Assembly: GCF_000720765.1 (NCBI RefSeq)
Contig: NZ_JODC01000005.1
Span: 496,001-560,000 of the forward strand
DNA length: 64,000 nt
DNA from: Streptomyces sp. NRRL S-646
Lineage (GTDB): Bacteria; Actinomycetota; Actinomycetes; Streptomycetales; Streptomycetaceae
Direction: 5' to 3'
In this document: piece by piece, positions 9,443 to 19,877 of the stretch
Position numbering within the stretch: position 1 is the stretch's first letter
Layout: every line of letters starts with the position of its first letter
The notes under the pieces: model-generated
Databases searched by the model: none
Told to the model about the DNA's origin: nothing
What the model saw: only the letters and a program-made list of their open reading frames with translations
Program-made: the position numbers and the translations under genes

Positions 9443-10078
9443 CTAGATTCCCAGCTGCTTCGCCTCGTGCAGCTTCGCCACCGCGTCCTTGTCGCCGTCC
9501 AGTTCCACCTTGGCGGCGTTCTGCCGGCCGTAGGAGAACAGCAGCAGCTCCGAGGGCTCGCCGGTCACCGTCACCACGGGGGTGCCGCGGTGGGCGACCG
9601 CCGTCTGGCCGTCCGGGCGGCGCAGTACCAGGCCCGTCGGGGCGCTGCGGCCCATCAGGCGGGCCGAGCGTTCCAGGCGGGACCACAGGGTGTCCTGGAA
9701 GACCTGGTCCAGCTCGCGTGGCGTCCAGTCCGGCTGCGCGCGGCGGACGTCCTCCGTGTGGACATAGAACTCGACGGTGTTCGACAGCTCGTCGACCTGC
9801 TTGAGCTGGAACGGCGAGAACCGCGGCGGGCCGGTGCGGATGAGTTGGATCAGCTCCTCGTACGGCTTCGCGGTGAACTCCGCCATCACCCGCTCCAGGC
9901 GCGGCGCGAGCTGCTTGATCAGGATGCCGCCGGCGGCATCGGGGCGGCGCTCGCGCACCACCACGTGCGCGGCGAGGTCACGGGTGAGCCAGCCCTCGCA
10001 GAGGGTCGGGGCCTCCGGGCCCTCGGCCTCCAACAGGTCGGCCAGCAGAAGTCGTTCACGCTTGGCGAAAGTCGACAT
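9443..10078 (-). CDS. TIGR03085-family protein (DinB/maleylpyruvate isomerase-like fold)
   Basis: 211 aa. The N-terminus FAKRERLLLADLLEAEGPEAPTL and the segment LCEGWLTRDLAAHVVVRERR match the actinobacterial TIGR03085 family. That family has the four-helix metal-binding fold shared with mycothiol-dependent maleylpyruvate isomerases; His in DLAAHV and in EFYVHTEDVRRA are the likely metal ligands. The second half (LRRPDGQTAV onward) is beta-rich. The substrate is unknown. It is divergent from hisI with an 83-nt gap, and its stop lies 9 nt from the stop of the convergent MFS gene. Confidence 0.85.
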   Translation of the reverse strand: MSTFAKRERLLLADLLEAEGPEAPTLCEGWLTRDLAAHVVVRERRPDAAGGILIKQLAPRLERVMAEFTAKPYEELIQLIRTGPPRFSPFQLKQVDELSNTVEFYVHTEDVRRAQPDWTPRELDQVFQDTLWSRLERSARLMGRSAPTGLVLRRPDGQTAVAHRGTPVVTVTGEPSELLLFSYGRQNAAKVELDGDKDAVAKLHEAKQLGI

Positions 10079-10161
10079 GAAGTCAGCCTACGACCACGTA
10101 ACAGGTCCGCCCAGTGGACACCACCCCGTCACTGTCAGTGGCGGCAGGCACAATGGCACCC

Positions 10162-10557
10162 ATGACCAGCACGCCGTCCCCCAGCAGCCTCGACCCGGAG
10201 ATCGCTGCGCGCCTCAAGCGCAGCGCCGACGGGCTCGTCCCCGCCATCGCCCAGCAGTACGACACCGGTGAGGTGCTCATGCTCGGCTGGATGGACGACG
10301 AGGCGCTGCACCGCACCCTCACCACCGGCCGCTGCACGTACTGGTCGCGCAGCCGCCGGGAGTACTGGGTGAAGGGCGACACCTCCGGCCACTTCCAGTG
10401 GGTGAAGTCGGTCGCCCTCGACTGCGACGCCGACACCGTTCTGGTCAAGGTCGACCAGGTCGGCGCCGCCTGCCACACCGGCGCCCGCACCTGCTTCGAC
10501 GCCGACGTGCTCCTCAAGGACGGCACCGGTTCCGGCGTACCGTCCACGGATCAGTAA
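10162..10557 (+). CDS. hisI: Phosphoribosyl-AMP cyclohydrolase
   Basis: 131 aa. It opens the adenine ring of PR-AMP, the third step of histidine synthesis. Seen: [41 protein letters not shown], the CDADT metal site and the [11 protein letters not shown] motif with the zinc cysteines. There is no HisE domain. I take ATG 10162 (MTSTPS); ATG codons at 10114 and 10153 are in frame, but the family normally starts here. It lies only 11 nt before trpE, so a histidine gene and the first tryptophan gene share a transcript. Confidence 0.95.
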   Translation: MTSTPSPSSLDPEIAARLKRSADGLVPAIAQQYDTGEVLMLGWMDDEALHRTLTTGRCTYWSRSRREYWVKGDTSGHFQWVKSVALDCDADTVLVKVDQVGAACHTGARTCFDADVLLKDGTGSGVPSTDQ

Positions 10558-10568
10558 GGTCTGCCGGC

Positions 10569-12047
10569 ATGGACCTCGAGACCTTCCGCAAGCTCGCCAC
10601 CGACCGGCGCGTCATCCCGGTCACGCGCAAGCTCCTCGCCGACGGCGACACCCCGGTCGCGCTCTACCGCAAGCTCGCCGCCGAGCGCCCCGGCACCTTC
10701 CTGCTGGAGTCCGCGGAGAACGGCCGCTCCTGGTCCCGCTACTCCTTCGTCGGCGTGCGATCAGCAGCGACTCTGACTGCTCGTGACGGGCAGGCCCACT
10801 GGCTCGGCGCCCCGCCCGTCGGCGTCCCCACGGACGGGGACCCGCTCGCCGCCCTGCGCGCCACCATCGAGGCCCTGCACACCCCCCACCAGGAGGGCCT
10901 GCCGCCCTTCACCGGCGGCATGGTCGGCTATCTCGGCTACGACATCGTGCGCCGCCTGGAGAAGATCGGCCCGGGGGAGCGGGACGACCTCCGGCTGCCC
11001 GAGCTCACCATGCTGCTCACCAGCGACCTCGCCGTCATGGACCACTGGGAGGGCTCGGTCCTGCTGATCGCCAACGCGATCAACCACAACGACCTCGACA
11101 CGGGCGTCGACGAGGCCTACGCGGACGCCGTCGCCCGCCTCGACGCCATGGAGGCCGACCTCTCCCGCGCGGTCGCGCAGCCGCCCGCCGTGCTCCCGCC
11201 CTCCGAGCTGCCCGAGTACACGGCTCTGTGGGGCGGCCCCGACTTCCAGGTGGCCGTCGAGGACATCAAGGAGCGCATCCGGGCCGGGGAGGCCTTCCAG
11301 GTCGTCCCCTCGCAGCGCTTCGAAACGCCGTGCACGGCAAGCGCGTTGGACGTCTACCGCGTGCTGCGGGCGACCAATCCCTCGCCGTACATGTACCTGT
11401 TCCGCTTCGACGGCTTCGATGTCGTCGGCTCTTCCCCCGAAGCCCTGGTCAAGGTCGAGGACGGGCATGCGATGGTCCACCCCATCGCCGGGACGCGGCA
11501 CCGCGGGGCCACCCCGCAGGAGGACCAGGCCCTCGCCGACGAGCTGCTCGCCGACCCCAAGGAGCGCGCCGAGCACCTCATGCTCGTCGACCTGGGCCGC
11601 AACGACCTGGGACGGGTCTGCGAGCCCGGCTCGGTCGAGGTCGTCGACTTCATGTCCGTCGAGCGGTACTCGCACGTGATGCACATCGTCTCCACCGTCA
11701 CCGGCAAGGTGGCGGCGGGCCGCACCGCCTTCGACGTCCTGACCGCCTGCTTCCCGGCCGGCACGCTCTCCGGCGCCCCCAAGCCCCGGGCGATGCAGAT
11801 CATCGACGAACTCGAGCCGTCCCGGCGCGGCTTGTACGGCGGCTGCGTCGGCTACCTCGACTTCGCGGGAGACTCCGACACCGCCATCGCCATCCGCACG
11901 GCCCTGCTGCGGGACGGCACGGCATACGTCCAGGCGGGCGCCGGAATCGTCGCCGACTCCGACCCGGTCGCCGAGGACCAGGAGTGCCGCAACAAGGCCG
12001 CCGCCGTGCTCCGGGCGGTCCACACGGCCAACCGGCTGGGCCAGTAG
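10569..12047 (+). CDS. trpE: Anthranilate synthase component I
   Basis: 492 aa. It makes anthranilate from chorismate with ammonia from a separate TrpG-type subunit that is not in this window. The N-terminal tryptophan feedback site [16 protein letters not shown] is intact, so the enzyme should be feedback-inhibited. The chorismate-utilising domain shows [46 protein letters not shown] and [14 protein letters not shown]. It is co-transcribed with hisI (11-nt gap) and followed by a 10-bp hairpin. No leader peptide or attenuator fits in the gap upstream. Confidence 0.96.
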   Translation: MDLETFRKLATDRRVIPVTRKLLADGDTPVALYRKLAAERPGTFLLESAENGRSWSRYSFVGVRSAATLTARDGQAHWLGAPPVGVPTDGDPLAALRATIEALHTPHQEGLPPFTGGMVGYLGYDIVRRLEKIGPGERDDLRLPELTMLLTSDLAVMDHWEGSVLLIANAINHNDLDTGVDEAYADAVARLDAMEADLSRAVAQPPAVLPPSELPEYTALWGGPDFQVAVEDIKERIRAGEAFQVVPSQRFETPCTASALDVYRVLRATNPSPYMYLFRFDGFDVVGSSPEALVKVEDGHAMVHPIAGTRHRGATPQEDQALADELLADPKERAEHLMLVDLGRNDLGRVCEPGSVEVVDFMSVERYSHVMHIVSTVTGKVAAGRTAFDVLTACFPAGTLSGAPKPRAMQIIDELEPSRRGLYGGCVGYLDFAGDSDTAIAIRTALLRDGTAYVQAGAGIVADSDPVAEDQECRNKAAAVLRAVHTANRLGQ

Positions 12048-12082
12048 GACCCTTCCGGCGACAAGTGGGGTGCTTCTCACGT

Positions 12083-12112
12083 GAACCCCGGGTGACGGTT
12101 CGCCCGGGGTTC
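12083..12112 (+). terminator. Hairpin after trpE
   Basis: Perfect 10-bp inverted repeat, GAACCCCGGG at 12083-12092 with its complement at 12103-12112, and a 10-nt loop. It lies between trpE and the TIGR02234 membrane gene and may only attenuate, because the next gene starts 8 nt later. Confidence 0.65.
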
Positions 12113-12120
12113 GGGCGATA

Positions 12121-12762
12121 GTGGAGTACGTGACTGCTGCTCCTCACCCCCGTTCCGAAGCCGACGGACCCGCACGGTCCGGTCGCCGGAGTCTCGCCCT
12201 TGCCCTGCTGTGCGGTGCGCTCGGCGCGGCCGTGGCGTTGCTGGCCACCCGTCAGCGCTGGTCGGAGGGGACCGCGACGGTGGCCGGCGGCGCCTTCCCC
12301 CTGACCGCCAAGGGCAGCGACGTCACGGGCGTACCCGCGGCGCTCGCCATAGTGGGCCTCGCCGCGCTCGTCGCCGTCTTCGCCGTCCGCAAGGCGGGCC
12401 GCCTGCTGGTCTCGGCCCTGCTCGCGCTCTCGGGCGCCGGCACCGTCGCCGCGGCCCTGCTGGGCGTCTCCGACAGCTCCGCGCTCGACGAGAAGGCCGC
12501 GCAGGCCGCAGGCGACACCTCGGCCACCGTGGACGGCCTCTCCCACACCGCCTGGCCGTACGTCGCGGCAGTGGGCGGCGCCCTGCTTCTCCTCGCAGGC
12601 CTGCTCGCCCTGCGCTACGGCCGGAACTGGCCCGCGATGTCCGGCCGCTACGAGCGCGACGGCGCCCCGAAGCCCCGCCGCAGGGCCCCGACCGTGGACC
12701 CCGACCGCCCCGAGGACCTCTGGAAGGCACTCGACCGCGGCGAGGACCCCACAGGCGCGTAA
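12121..12762 (+). CDS. Trp-region conserved membrane protein (TIGR02234 family)
   Basis: 213 aa with four hydrophobic segments (LALALLCGALGAAVALLA, ALAIVGLAALVAVFAV, LLVSALLALSGAGTVAAALLG, VAAVGGALLLLAGLLALRYG) and a cytoplasmic tail rich in Arg and Pro that ends in DPDRPEDLWKALDRGEDPTG. This tail and the location between trpE and trpC identify the TIGR02234 family, known only from actinobacterial trp loci. Its role is unknown; a transporter or a scaffold for tryptophan enzymes are the usual guesses. Starts GTG 12121 and GTG 12130 are both possible and differ by three codons. Confidence 0.88.
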   Translation: MEYVTAAPHPRSEADGPARSGRRSLALALLCGALGAAVALLATRQRWSEGTATVAGGAFPLTAKGSDVTGVPAALAIVGLAALVAVFAVRKAGRLLVSALLALSGAGTVAAALLGVSDSSALDEKAAQAAGDTSATVDGLSHTAWPYVAAVGGALLLLAGLLALRYGRNWPAMSGRYERDGAPKPRRRAPTVDPDRPEDLWKALDRGEDPTGA

Positions 12763-12882
12763 TCCGCTCTCTCCCGCCGCCACGCGCAAGGAGCCACCCC
12801 CGAGCAGTGCACGCGTGCGCGTGCGGGACAATGTCCGTTGAGCGTCCGGCTCAGACACGTACACAGCAACGAGGAGCAAGTC

Positions 12883-13140
12883 ATGGCGGGCAGCAGCCAC
12901 GGTCACACCCCGGCCGCCTGGACCGGTGTCACGATCGCCTTCATCGGTTTCTGCGTCTCGGGTGCCTTCATGGTGATGGCTCAGCCCGTGGGCTTCTGGG
13001 CCGGCATGGCGATCGTGGTCGTCGGCGGCATCGTCGGCTGGATCATGAGCGCGATGGGCATGGGTCAGCCGAAGGACGCGCACCAGACGTTCCAGGACGC
13101 GCTCGAGGAGAGCCAGGCGGCCGTGAGCGCGAAGAGCTGA
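12883..13140 (+). CDS. HGxxPAAW-family small membrane protein
   Basis: 85 aa with two transmembrane helices (WTGVTIAFIGFCVSGAFMVMA and WAGMAIVVVGGIVGWIMSAMG). The N-terminal HGHTPAAW motif, just before helix 1, names the actinobacterial HGxxPAAW family; the histidines could bind metal or heme-like ligands, but nothing shows this. The start ATG 12883 has GAGGAG 6 nt upstream. The C-terminal 25 residues (DAHQTFQDALEESQ) form a charged helix. It is followed by a strong hairpin. Confidence 0.87.
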   Translation: MAGSSHGHTPAAWTGVTIAFIGFCVSGAFMVMAQPVGFWAGMAIVVVGGIVGWIMSAMGMGQPKDAHQTFQDALEESQAAVSAKS

Positions 13141-13158
13141 CTCACCTACGACTGCCGC

Positions 13159-13190
13159 TGAGGGGCGATCCGGCACCGGGTCGCCCCTCA
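13159..13190 (+). terminator. Hairpin after the HGxxPAAW gene
   Basis: 10-bp inverted repeat, TGAGGGGCGA at 13159-13168 with its complement at 13181-13190, loop of 12 nt. Confidence 0.75.
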
Positions 13191-13219
13191 GGCGTGCGCG
13201 GCGCCCACCCGGGGGGACA

Positions 13220-13666
13220 ATGCCAGACGTGAACGCAGAGAGCCGGCCCGCGACACCGTCCGCCGAATCCACGGTGGCGGCGCGGCTCGCCGTCCCCGCC
13301 GGGGTCATGGCGGCCGTCGCCGGTGCCTTCGCGTACGTGGGAACAGTCGACCCGTACCAGCCCGGCCACTACCCCGTCTGCCCCCTCTACCGGCTCACCG
13401 GCATCTACTGCCCCGGCTGCGGCGGCCTGCGCAGTGCGCACTCCTTCATCCACGGGGACTTCCTCGCGGCGCTCCAGTCCAACGCCCTCGCCGTCGTCGG
13501 CTATCTGGGCTTCGCCGTGCTGTGGACCGTATGGGTGGTGCGCGCGGTGCGCGGACGACCGGTGCGCATCGAGCTCGGGAGCCGGCAGCTGTGGGTGCTG
13601 GGGACGTTGTCGCTGGTCTTCACGGTTGTCCGGAACCTGCCGTTCGGTGGCTGGCTGCATCCTTGA
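13220..13666 (+). CDS. DUF2752 membrane protein
   Basis: 148 aa with three or four hydrophobic segments. The signature of DUF2752 is clear: [27 protein letters not shown], in which three cysteines (C-x8-9-CPGC) sit in a loop just after the first helix, followed by a helix-rich half ([19 protein letters not shown]). The clustered cysteines suggest metal or disulfide chemistry, but the family has no assigned function. The start is ATG 13220, with GTG 13229 as an alternative. It is the last gene before the trpC promoter region. Confidence 0.85.
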   Translation: MPDVNAESRPATPSAESTVAARLAVPAGVMAAVAGAFAYVGTVDPYQPGHYPVCPLYRLTGIYCPGCGGLRSAHSFIHGDFLAALQSNALAVVGYLGFAVLWTVWVVRAVRGRPVRIELGSRQLWVLGTLSLVFTVVRNLPFGGWLHP

Positions 13667-13821
13667 TCAATGGGCGGATGTCCAGGTACTGGGACCGGCG
13701 TCAACCGGATGTGAGGCCTACCCCTCCCTGCGGATACCATCGCAGTGACCATCTGTTTTTCCCTCGGGTCAGCTTGGCTCAACAGCTTGAACAGTCAACC
13801 GTCTGGAAGGGGGCCGCTCGC

Positions 13822-14631
13822 GTGAGTGTGCTCGACGAGATCATCGACGGAGTCCGTGCCGACCTCGCGGAGCGGCAGGCGCGCGTCAGCCTCGACGAGC
13901 TCAAGGAGCGCGCGGCGAAGGCTCCCGCGGCCAAGGACGGTCTGGCCGCCCTGCGCGGCGACGGTGTGAAGGTCATCTGCGAGGTCAAGCGCTCCAGCCC
14001 CTCCAAGGGCGCCCTGGCCGCGATCGCCGACCCGGCCGGCCTCGCCGCGGACTACGAGGCGGGCGGCGCCGCCGTCATCTCCGTCCTGACCGAGGAGCGC
14101 CGCTTCGGCGGCTCGCTGGCCGACCTGGAGGCGGTCCGGGCCCGCGTGGACATCCCGGTCCTGCGCAAGGACTTCATCGTCACCTCGTACCAGCTGTGGG
14201 AGGCCCGCGCGTACGGCGCCGACCTCGCGCTGCTGATCGTGGCGGCCCTCGACCAGCCGGCCCTGGAGTCGCTGATCGAGCGCGCGGTCTCCATCGGCCT
14301 CACGCCCATCGTCGAGGTGCACGACGAGGACGAGGTCGAGCGCGCCGTCGACGCGGGCGCCAAGGTCATCGGCATCAACGCCCGCAACCTCAAGACCCTC
14401 GAGGTCGACCGCGGCACCTTCGAGCGCGTCGCCCCCGAGATCCCCGAGGGCATCGTCAGGATCGCCGAGTCCGGCGTCCGCGGCCCCCACGACCTCATCG
14501 CCTACGCCAACGCAGGCGCCGACGCGGTCCTGGTCGGCGAGTCCCTGGTGACGGGCAAGGACCCGAAGTCCGCGGTCTCGGACCTGGTGGCGGCCGGCGA
14601 GCACCCCGCGCTGCGGCACGGCCGCAGCTGA
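13822..14631 (+). CDS. trpC: Indole-3-glycerol phosphate synthase
   Basis: 269 aa TIM barrel that closes the indole ring from CdRP. Hallmarks seen: [12 protein letters not shown] with the catalytic Lys, [38 protein letters not shown] with the second catalytic Lys, [13 protein letters not shown] and [11 protein letters not shown]. The start GTG 13822 ([10 protein letters not shown]) has GGAAGGGGG upstream, and the open frame before it is spurious. It is the first gene of trpC-trpM-trpB-trpA. The 155 nt upstream should hold the operon promoter; I see no attenuator. Confidence 0.96.
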   Translation: MSVLDEIIDGVRADLAERQARVSLDELKERAAKAPAAKDGLAALRGDGVKVICEVKRSSPSKGALAAIADPAGLAADYEAGGAAVISVLTEERRFGGSLADLEAVRARVDIPVLRKDFIVTSYQLWEARAYGADLALLIVAALDQPALESLIERAVSIGLTPIVEVHDEDEVERAVDAGAKVIGINARNLKTLEVDRGTFERVAPEIPEGIVRIAESGVRGPHDLIAYANAGADAVLVGESLVTGKDPKSAVSDLVAAGEHPALRHGRS

Positions 14632-14652
14632 TCACCCGCTAGGCTTACGCCG

Positions 14653-14868
14653 ATGACTCTCACCATGACCACCCTGGACCGGCACGCCCGCCTGGCGCGC
14701 GGCTGCCGGCCTCGTGGTTGCCGCGCACCGGCACGGCGCGTGCACGGTCGCAGGGTGCGATATGTCATCGGAGACGAGCCCGGGCAGGTCAACGGGCGTC
14801 GATGGCAGCGGCTTCTCAGGGGCGCGGGGAACTGCGCGATCAGCCCCAACGGGCGCGCAGCCAACTGA
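14653..14868 (+). CDS. trpM: TrpM-like small protein (modulator of tryptophan metabolism)
   Basis: 71 aa, very basic (many Arg in RHARLARGCRPRGCRAPARR), lying between trpC and trpB exactly where Streptomyces coelicolor has trpM (trpX), a small gene reported to modulate tryptophan metabolism. The conserved core is TLDRHARLARGC to HGRRVRYVIGDEPGQVNG. The last 20 or so residues (RLLRGAGNCAISPNGRAAN) are encoded by a copy of a common Streptomyces intergenic repeat rather than by TrpM-like sequence, so the original C-terminus was probably shorter or has been replaced. The ATG 14653 has no strong Shine-Dalgarno. Confidence 0.72.
   Translation: MTLTMTTLDRHARLARGCRPRGCRAPARRVHGRRVRYVIGDEPGQVNGRRWQRLLRGAGNCAISPNGRAAN
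14816..14862. repeat. Streptomyces intergenic repeat forming the 3' end of trpM
   Basis: The stretch containing GGGGCGCGGGGAACTGCGCG and CAGCCCCAACGGGCGCGCAG is a version of an intergenic repeat that occurs many times in Streptomyces genomes. A related piece lies at about 40312-40376. Here it supplies the final codons and stop of trpM. Confidence 0.6.
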
Positions 14869-14926
14869 CAACCCCCCGCCCCACGGCGATTAGTGTCATT
14901 TCAAACACTCACCGTGAGGTTTCCGC

Positions 14927-16206
<1,280 letters not shown>

Positions 16207-16210
<4 letters not shown>

Positions 16211-17025
16211 GCGGCAACATCCAGCTGTTGACGGACACCCTCGCCGCCGCCAAGGCCGAGGGCCGTTCCGCGCTCATCGCCTACCTCCCGGCCGGGTTCC
16301 CGACCGTGGACGGCGGCATCGAGGCGATCAAGGCCGTCTTCGACGGCGGTGCGGACATCGTCGAGGTCGGGCTGCCGCACAGCGACCCCGTCCTCGACGG
16401 CCCCGTCATCCAGACCGCGGACGACATCGCCCTGCGCGGCGGAGTCAAGATCGCCGACGTCATGCGTACGGTCCGCGAGGCGCACACCGCCACCGGGAAG
16501 CCGGTGCTCGTGATGACGTACTGGAACCCGATCGACCGCTACGGCGTCGAGCGCTTCACCGCCGAGCTCGCCGAGGCCGGCGGCGCGGGCTGCATCCTGC
16601 CCGACCTGCCGGTGCAGGAGTCGGCCCTGTGGAGGGAGCACGCCGAGAAGCACGGGCTCGCCACGGTCTTCGTGGTCGCGCCCAGCAGCAAGGACGCCCG
16701 GCTCGCGCAGATCACCGCGGCGGGCAGCGGGTTCGTGTACGCAGCTTCACTGATGGGCGTCACCGGCACTCGGGAGTCGGTGGGCGCACAGGCCCAGGAT
16801 CTGGTGGAGCGCACCCGGGCCACCGGCTCCGACCTGCCCGTCTGCGTCGGGCTCGGTGTCTCCAACGCGCAGCAGGCCGCCGAGGTGGCCGGTTTCGCGG
16901 ACGGCGTGATCGTCGGCTCGGCCTTCGTCAAGCGGATGCTGGACGCGCCGGACGACGCGGCCGGCGTCGAGGCCGTCCGCTCACTCGCCGGTGAGCTCGC
17001 CAAGGGCGTGCGCGGACAGGCGTAA
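16207..17025 (+). CDS. trpA: Tryptophan synthase alpha subunit
   Basis: 272 aa TIM barrel that splits indole-3-glycerol phosphate into indole and glyceraldehyde-3-phosphate. The two catalytic residues are in place: Glu53 and Asp64 in [20 protein letters not shown]. The phosphate site is at [14 protein letters not shown] and [12 protein letters not shown]. The start GTG 16207 overlaps the trpB stop (GTGA). It is the last gene of the trp operon and is followed by a very strong hairpin. Confidence 0.97.
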
Positions 17026-17091
17026 CCGAGCAGTTCATCTCATGTGGGTCCGCTCATTTCGCGGGGATCCTCCGAACGGGTGGATCTGGGA

Positions 17092-17118
17092 CCGGGGAGG
17101 CGCATTGCGCCTCCCCGG
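17092..17118 (+). terminator. Hairpin after trpA
   Basis: Perfect 12-bp inverted repeat (CCGGGGAGGCGC at 17092-17103, complement at 17107-17118) with a 3-nt loop, 66 nt after the trpA stop. Confidence 0.8.
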
Positions 17119-17133
17119 CTTCGTTCTGGGGGT

Positions 17134-17907
17134 GTGAGCGAGAAGAACCGTGACGGAAAGCGCACCGCCCGGGAGCGGCTGGCGGTCGAGCGTGAGAAGC
17201 AGAAGGCCGCGGAGAAGCGACGGCGAACGCTGATCGTGGGTGCGAGCGTCGTCTGCGTCCTGGGCCTCGCGGCGGTGATCGGGGTGGTCGCCGCCAATGC
17301 GGGCAAGGACAAGGACAAGAGCTCGGGCCCGGTCGTGGCGCCTTCCGGGGCGCAGGGCAAGGACGGCCTCGCGATTGCCGTGGGCAAGGACGGCGCCAGG
17401 CCGACGCTCACGATCTGGGAGGACTTCCGCTGTCCGGCCTGCCAGTCCTTCGAGACGGTGTACCGCCCGACGCTCCATGAGCTGACCGACTCCGGCAAGC
17501 TCAGAATCGAATACCACCTGGTCCGGCTCATCGACGGCAACCTCGGCGGCACCGGCTCGCTGCGCGCGGGCAACGCTGCCGCCTGTGCGCAGAACGCCGG
17601 GAAGTTCCGCGACTACCACGACGTGCTCTACGAGAACCAGCCCAAGGAGACCGTCGACACCTTCGCGAACAACGCCAAGCTGATCGACCTGGCGGGCAAA
17701 GTGGGCGGCCTGGACACGGCGGCCTTCCGCAAGTGCGTCAACGACGGCAAGCACGACAGCTGGGTCGACAAGTCGAACGCCGCCTTCAAGGCCGGCCGTT
17801 TCAGCGGGACACCGACCGTGCTGCTCGACGGCAAGAACATCTACCAGGACCAGACGATGACGCCCGCGAAGCTGAAACAGATGGTGCTGGCGGCCAACAA
17901 GGGGTAA
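17134..17907 (+). CDS. Membrane-anchored DsbA-like thiol:disulfide protein
   Basis: 257 aa. A charged cytoplasmic N-terminus (KRTARERLAVEREKQKAAEKRR) precedes one transmembrane helix (TLIVGASVVCVLGLAAVIGV, about residues 32-52). The rest faces outside and has the thioredoxin/DsbA fold with active site Cys100-Pro-Ala-Cys103 in WEDFRCPACQSFE and the cis-proline region FSGTPTVLLDGK. A second cysteine pair (AAACAQNAGKF and FRKCVNDGK) could form a structural disulfide. It probably forms or shuffles disulfides in secreted proteins. The start is GTG 17134 after a G-rich Shine-Dalgarno, and lgt follows 82 nt later. Confidence 0.88.
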   Translation: MSEKNRDGKRTARERLAVEREKQKAAEKRRRTLIVGASVVCVLGLAAVIGVVAANAGKDKDKSSGPVVAPSGAQGKDGLAIAVGKDGARPTLTIWEDFRCPACQSFETVYRPTLHELTDSGKLRIEYHLVRLIDGNLGGTGSLRAGNAAACAQNAGKFRDYHDVLYENQPKETVDTFANNAKLIDLAGKVGGLDTAAFRKCVNDGKHDSWVDKSNAAFKAGRFSGTPTVLLDGKNIYQDQTMTPAKLKQMVLAANKG

Positions 17908-17989
17908 GAGTTTCACGCCCGCCCGTTATGGACCCGTAGCCGGGCTGCCTGCCGTCGGCCGGGCCGGGCACGGTAGCGTCGACCCTGCC

Positions 17990-18991
17990 ATGGAAGAACT
18001 TGCCTACATTCCGAGCCCGTCGCGCGGGGTGCTGTACCTCGGCCCCATCCCGCTGCGCGGCTACGCGTTCTGCATCATCATCGGCGTCTTCGTCGCGGTC
18101 TGGCTCGGCAACAGGCGCTGGATCGCCCGCGGCGGGCGGGCCGGCACGGTGGCCGACATCGCTGTCTGGGCGGTGCCCTTCGGCCTGGTCGGCGGTCGCC
18201 TGTACCACGTGATCACGGACTACGAGCTGTACTTCAGCAAGGGCCGTGACTGGGTGGACGCCTTCAAGGTGTGGGAGGGCGGCCTCGGCATCTGGGGCGC
18301 GATCGCGCTCGGCGCGGTCGGCGCGTGGATCGGCTGTCGGCGCCGGGGCATCCCGCTGCCCGCCTATGCCGACGCCATCGCCCCCGGTATCGCCTTCGCG
18401 CAGGCCATCGGCCGCTGGGGCAACTGGTTCAACCAGGAGTTGTACGGCAAGGAGACCCACCTTCCCTGGGCGCTGCACATCACGTCCTCGGCGGACGGCC
18501 GTGTGCCCGGGTACTACCACCCGACGTTCCTCTACGAGTCCCTGTGGTGCATCGGCGTCGCGCTGCTCGTGATCTGGGCGGACCGCCGCTTCAAGCTGGG
18601 ACACGGGCGGGCGTTCGCGCTGTATGTCGCCGCGTACTGCGTGGGCCGGGCGTGGATCGAGTACATGCGTGTCGACGACGCCCACCACATCCTGGGCCTG
18701 CGGCTCAACGACTGGACCGCGCTGATCGTGTTCCTGCTCGCGGTGACCTACATCGTGGTGTCGGCGAAGAAGCGGCCCGGCAGGGAAGAAGTGGTCGAGC
18801 CGGGTGCCGCGGAGGAAGCGGCCGAGGCCGACAGCGAGGCCGCCGTGTCCCTCGACAAGGACGAGGCGGACTCCTCGGCGGCGAAGCCGGACGCGGAGGG
18901 CTCCGCGGCGGAACCCGAAGAACCCGGGGACGCCGAGAACGAGGCGGAGGACAGCGCGAAGGACAGCGCCGAGTCGGCCAAGAAGAGCTGA
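17990..18991 (+). CDS. lgt: Prolipoprotein diacylglyceryl transferase
   Basis: 333 aa polytopic membrane enzyme that transfers diacylglycerol to the lipobox cysteine of prolipoproteins. Seen: GPIPLRGYAFCIIIGVFVAV, VGGRLYHVITDYELYF, WEGGLGIWGAIALGA and the signature GRWGNWFNQELYGKETHLPW. The core ends at about residue 265, followed by a roughly 65-residue acidic tail rich in Glu, Asp, Ala and Ser (EEVVEPGAAEEAAEADSEAA and on) of low complexity. Such tails occur in actinobacterial Lgt proteins and probably stay in the cytoplasm; their role is not known. Confidence 0.95.
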   Translation: MEELAYIPSPSRGVLYLGPIPLRGYAFCIIIGVFVAVWLGNRRWIARGGRAGTVADIAVWAVPFGLVGGRLYHVITDYELYFSKGRDWVDAFKVWEGGLGIWGAIALGAVGAWIGCRRRGIPLPAYADAIAPGIAFAQAIGRWGNWFNQELYGKETHLPWALHITSSADGRVPGYYHPTFLYESLWCIGVALLVIWADRRFKLGHGRAFALYVAAYCVGRAWIEYMRVDDAHHILGLRLNDWTALIVFLLAVTYIVVSAKKRPGREEVVEPGAAEEAAEADSEAAVSLDKDEADSSAAKPDAEGSAAEPEEPGDAENEAEDSAKDSAESAKKS

Positions 18992-19008
18992 CTGTTCGGT
19001 AATACGTC

Positions 19009-19048
19009 GACGAGGGCGCCCGGGCCACGAGGTCCGGGCGCCCTCGTC
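19009..19048. terminator. Bidirectional terminator between lgt and the convergent lyase gene
   Basis: Perfect 15-bp inverted repeat, GACGAGGGCGCCCGG at 19009-19023 with its complement at 19034-19048, 10-nt loop. It fills the gap between two converging genes. Confidence 0.85.
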
Positions 19049-19049
19049 T

Positions 19050-19877
19050 TCAGTTGCGGCGTGCGAGGGACAGCGTGCGGTGCGCTGCCGCCACCACCGC
19101 CGCGTCGATGAACCTTCCGTCCGGCAGGGCCTGGGCGCCCTGCTGGGTCATCGCCGCCTTGACGATCGTCTCGGCCTCCTCGACCTCCCGCTCGGTGGGG
19201 AGGTAGGCCCGTTCGATGATGGGGAGTTGGCGGGGATGGATGGCCGCGCGGCCCAGGAAGCCGAGGGTGCGGCCGTGGGCGCAGGAGGCCGCCAGGCCCT
19301 CCAGGTCGCGGATGTCCGGGTGGACCGACTGCGGCGACGGGGGCAGGCCCGCCGCCCGGGCGGCGACGACGATCCGGGAGCGGCACCAGTCGAGGCCGGC
19401 ATCCTCGCGTACCCCCAGGTCGGCCCGTAGATCCGCTTCGCCGAGGGCGATGCCGCGCAGGGCGGGGTGGGCGGAGGCGATGGCGTGGGCGTGCTCGACG
19501 GCCAGGGCGGATTCCAGGAGGGCGTACAGAGCGGGCGCGCGAGCGGCGGGTGCGGAGCGTTCCGCGGTGCGGATGATCTGCCCGGGAGAGGTGACCTTCG
19601 GCAGGCGCAGACCCGAGAGGCCGGGCCGGTCGGCCACCGCCTCCAGGTCGCGGGGCGCAAGCGGACCGTCCAGGGCGTTCACGCGGACGTGGACCGGGAC
19701 CGGCTGGGGGGCGGAGAGGAGTTCGGCGGTGGCCGCGCGGGCGTACTCCTTGCGGTCCGGGGCGACCGCGTCCTCCAGATCGATGACGACGACGTCGGCG
19801 CCGGCGGTCAGGGCCTTGGCGACCACGTGCGGACGATCCCCCGGGGCGTAGAGCCAGGTGAGCGGGGGCGCGGTCAT
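19050..19877 (-). CDS. CitE-like CoA ester lyase (HpcH/HpaI aldolase family)
   Basis: 275 aa TIM-barrel enzyme of the citrate lyase beta/malyl-CoA lyase group. Features: LTWLYAPGDRPHVVAKAL at the start, VVVIDLEDAVAPDRKEYAR, HVRVNALDG with the substrate Arg, LYALLESALAVEHA with the metal-binding Glu and GIALGEADLRADLG with the metal-binding Asp. It probably cleaves a 3-hydroxy-acyl-CoA such as a malyl- or citramalyl-CoA. It is the last gene of the operon that begins at 27220, and its ATG overlaps the stop of the 50-codon ORF upstream (ATGA). Confidence 0.9.
   Translation of the reverse strand: MTAPPLTWLYAPGDRPHVVAKALTAGADVVVIDLEDAVAPDRKEYARAATAELLSAPQPVPVHVRVNALDGPLAPRDLEAVADRPGLSGLRLPKVTSPGQIIRTAERSAPAARAPALYALLESALAVEHAHAIASAHPALRGIALGEADLRADLGVREDAGLDWCRSRIVVAARAAGLPPSPQSVHPDIRDLEGLAASCAHGRTLGFLGRAAIHPRQLPIIERAYLPTEREVEEAETIVKAAMTQQGAQALPDGRFIDAAVVAAAHRTLSLARRN

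Noticed and set aside
10558..10568. Attenuator before trpE
   Set aside because: Only 11 nt separate hisI and trpE, too little for a leader or hairpins.
13678..13821. Possible trp leader peptide before trpC ([12 protein letters not shown] start)
   Set aside because: It has few Trp codons, no stop before trpC because it is in frame with it, and no terminator/antiterminator stems that I can see.
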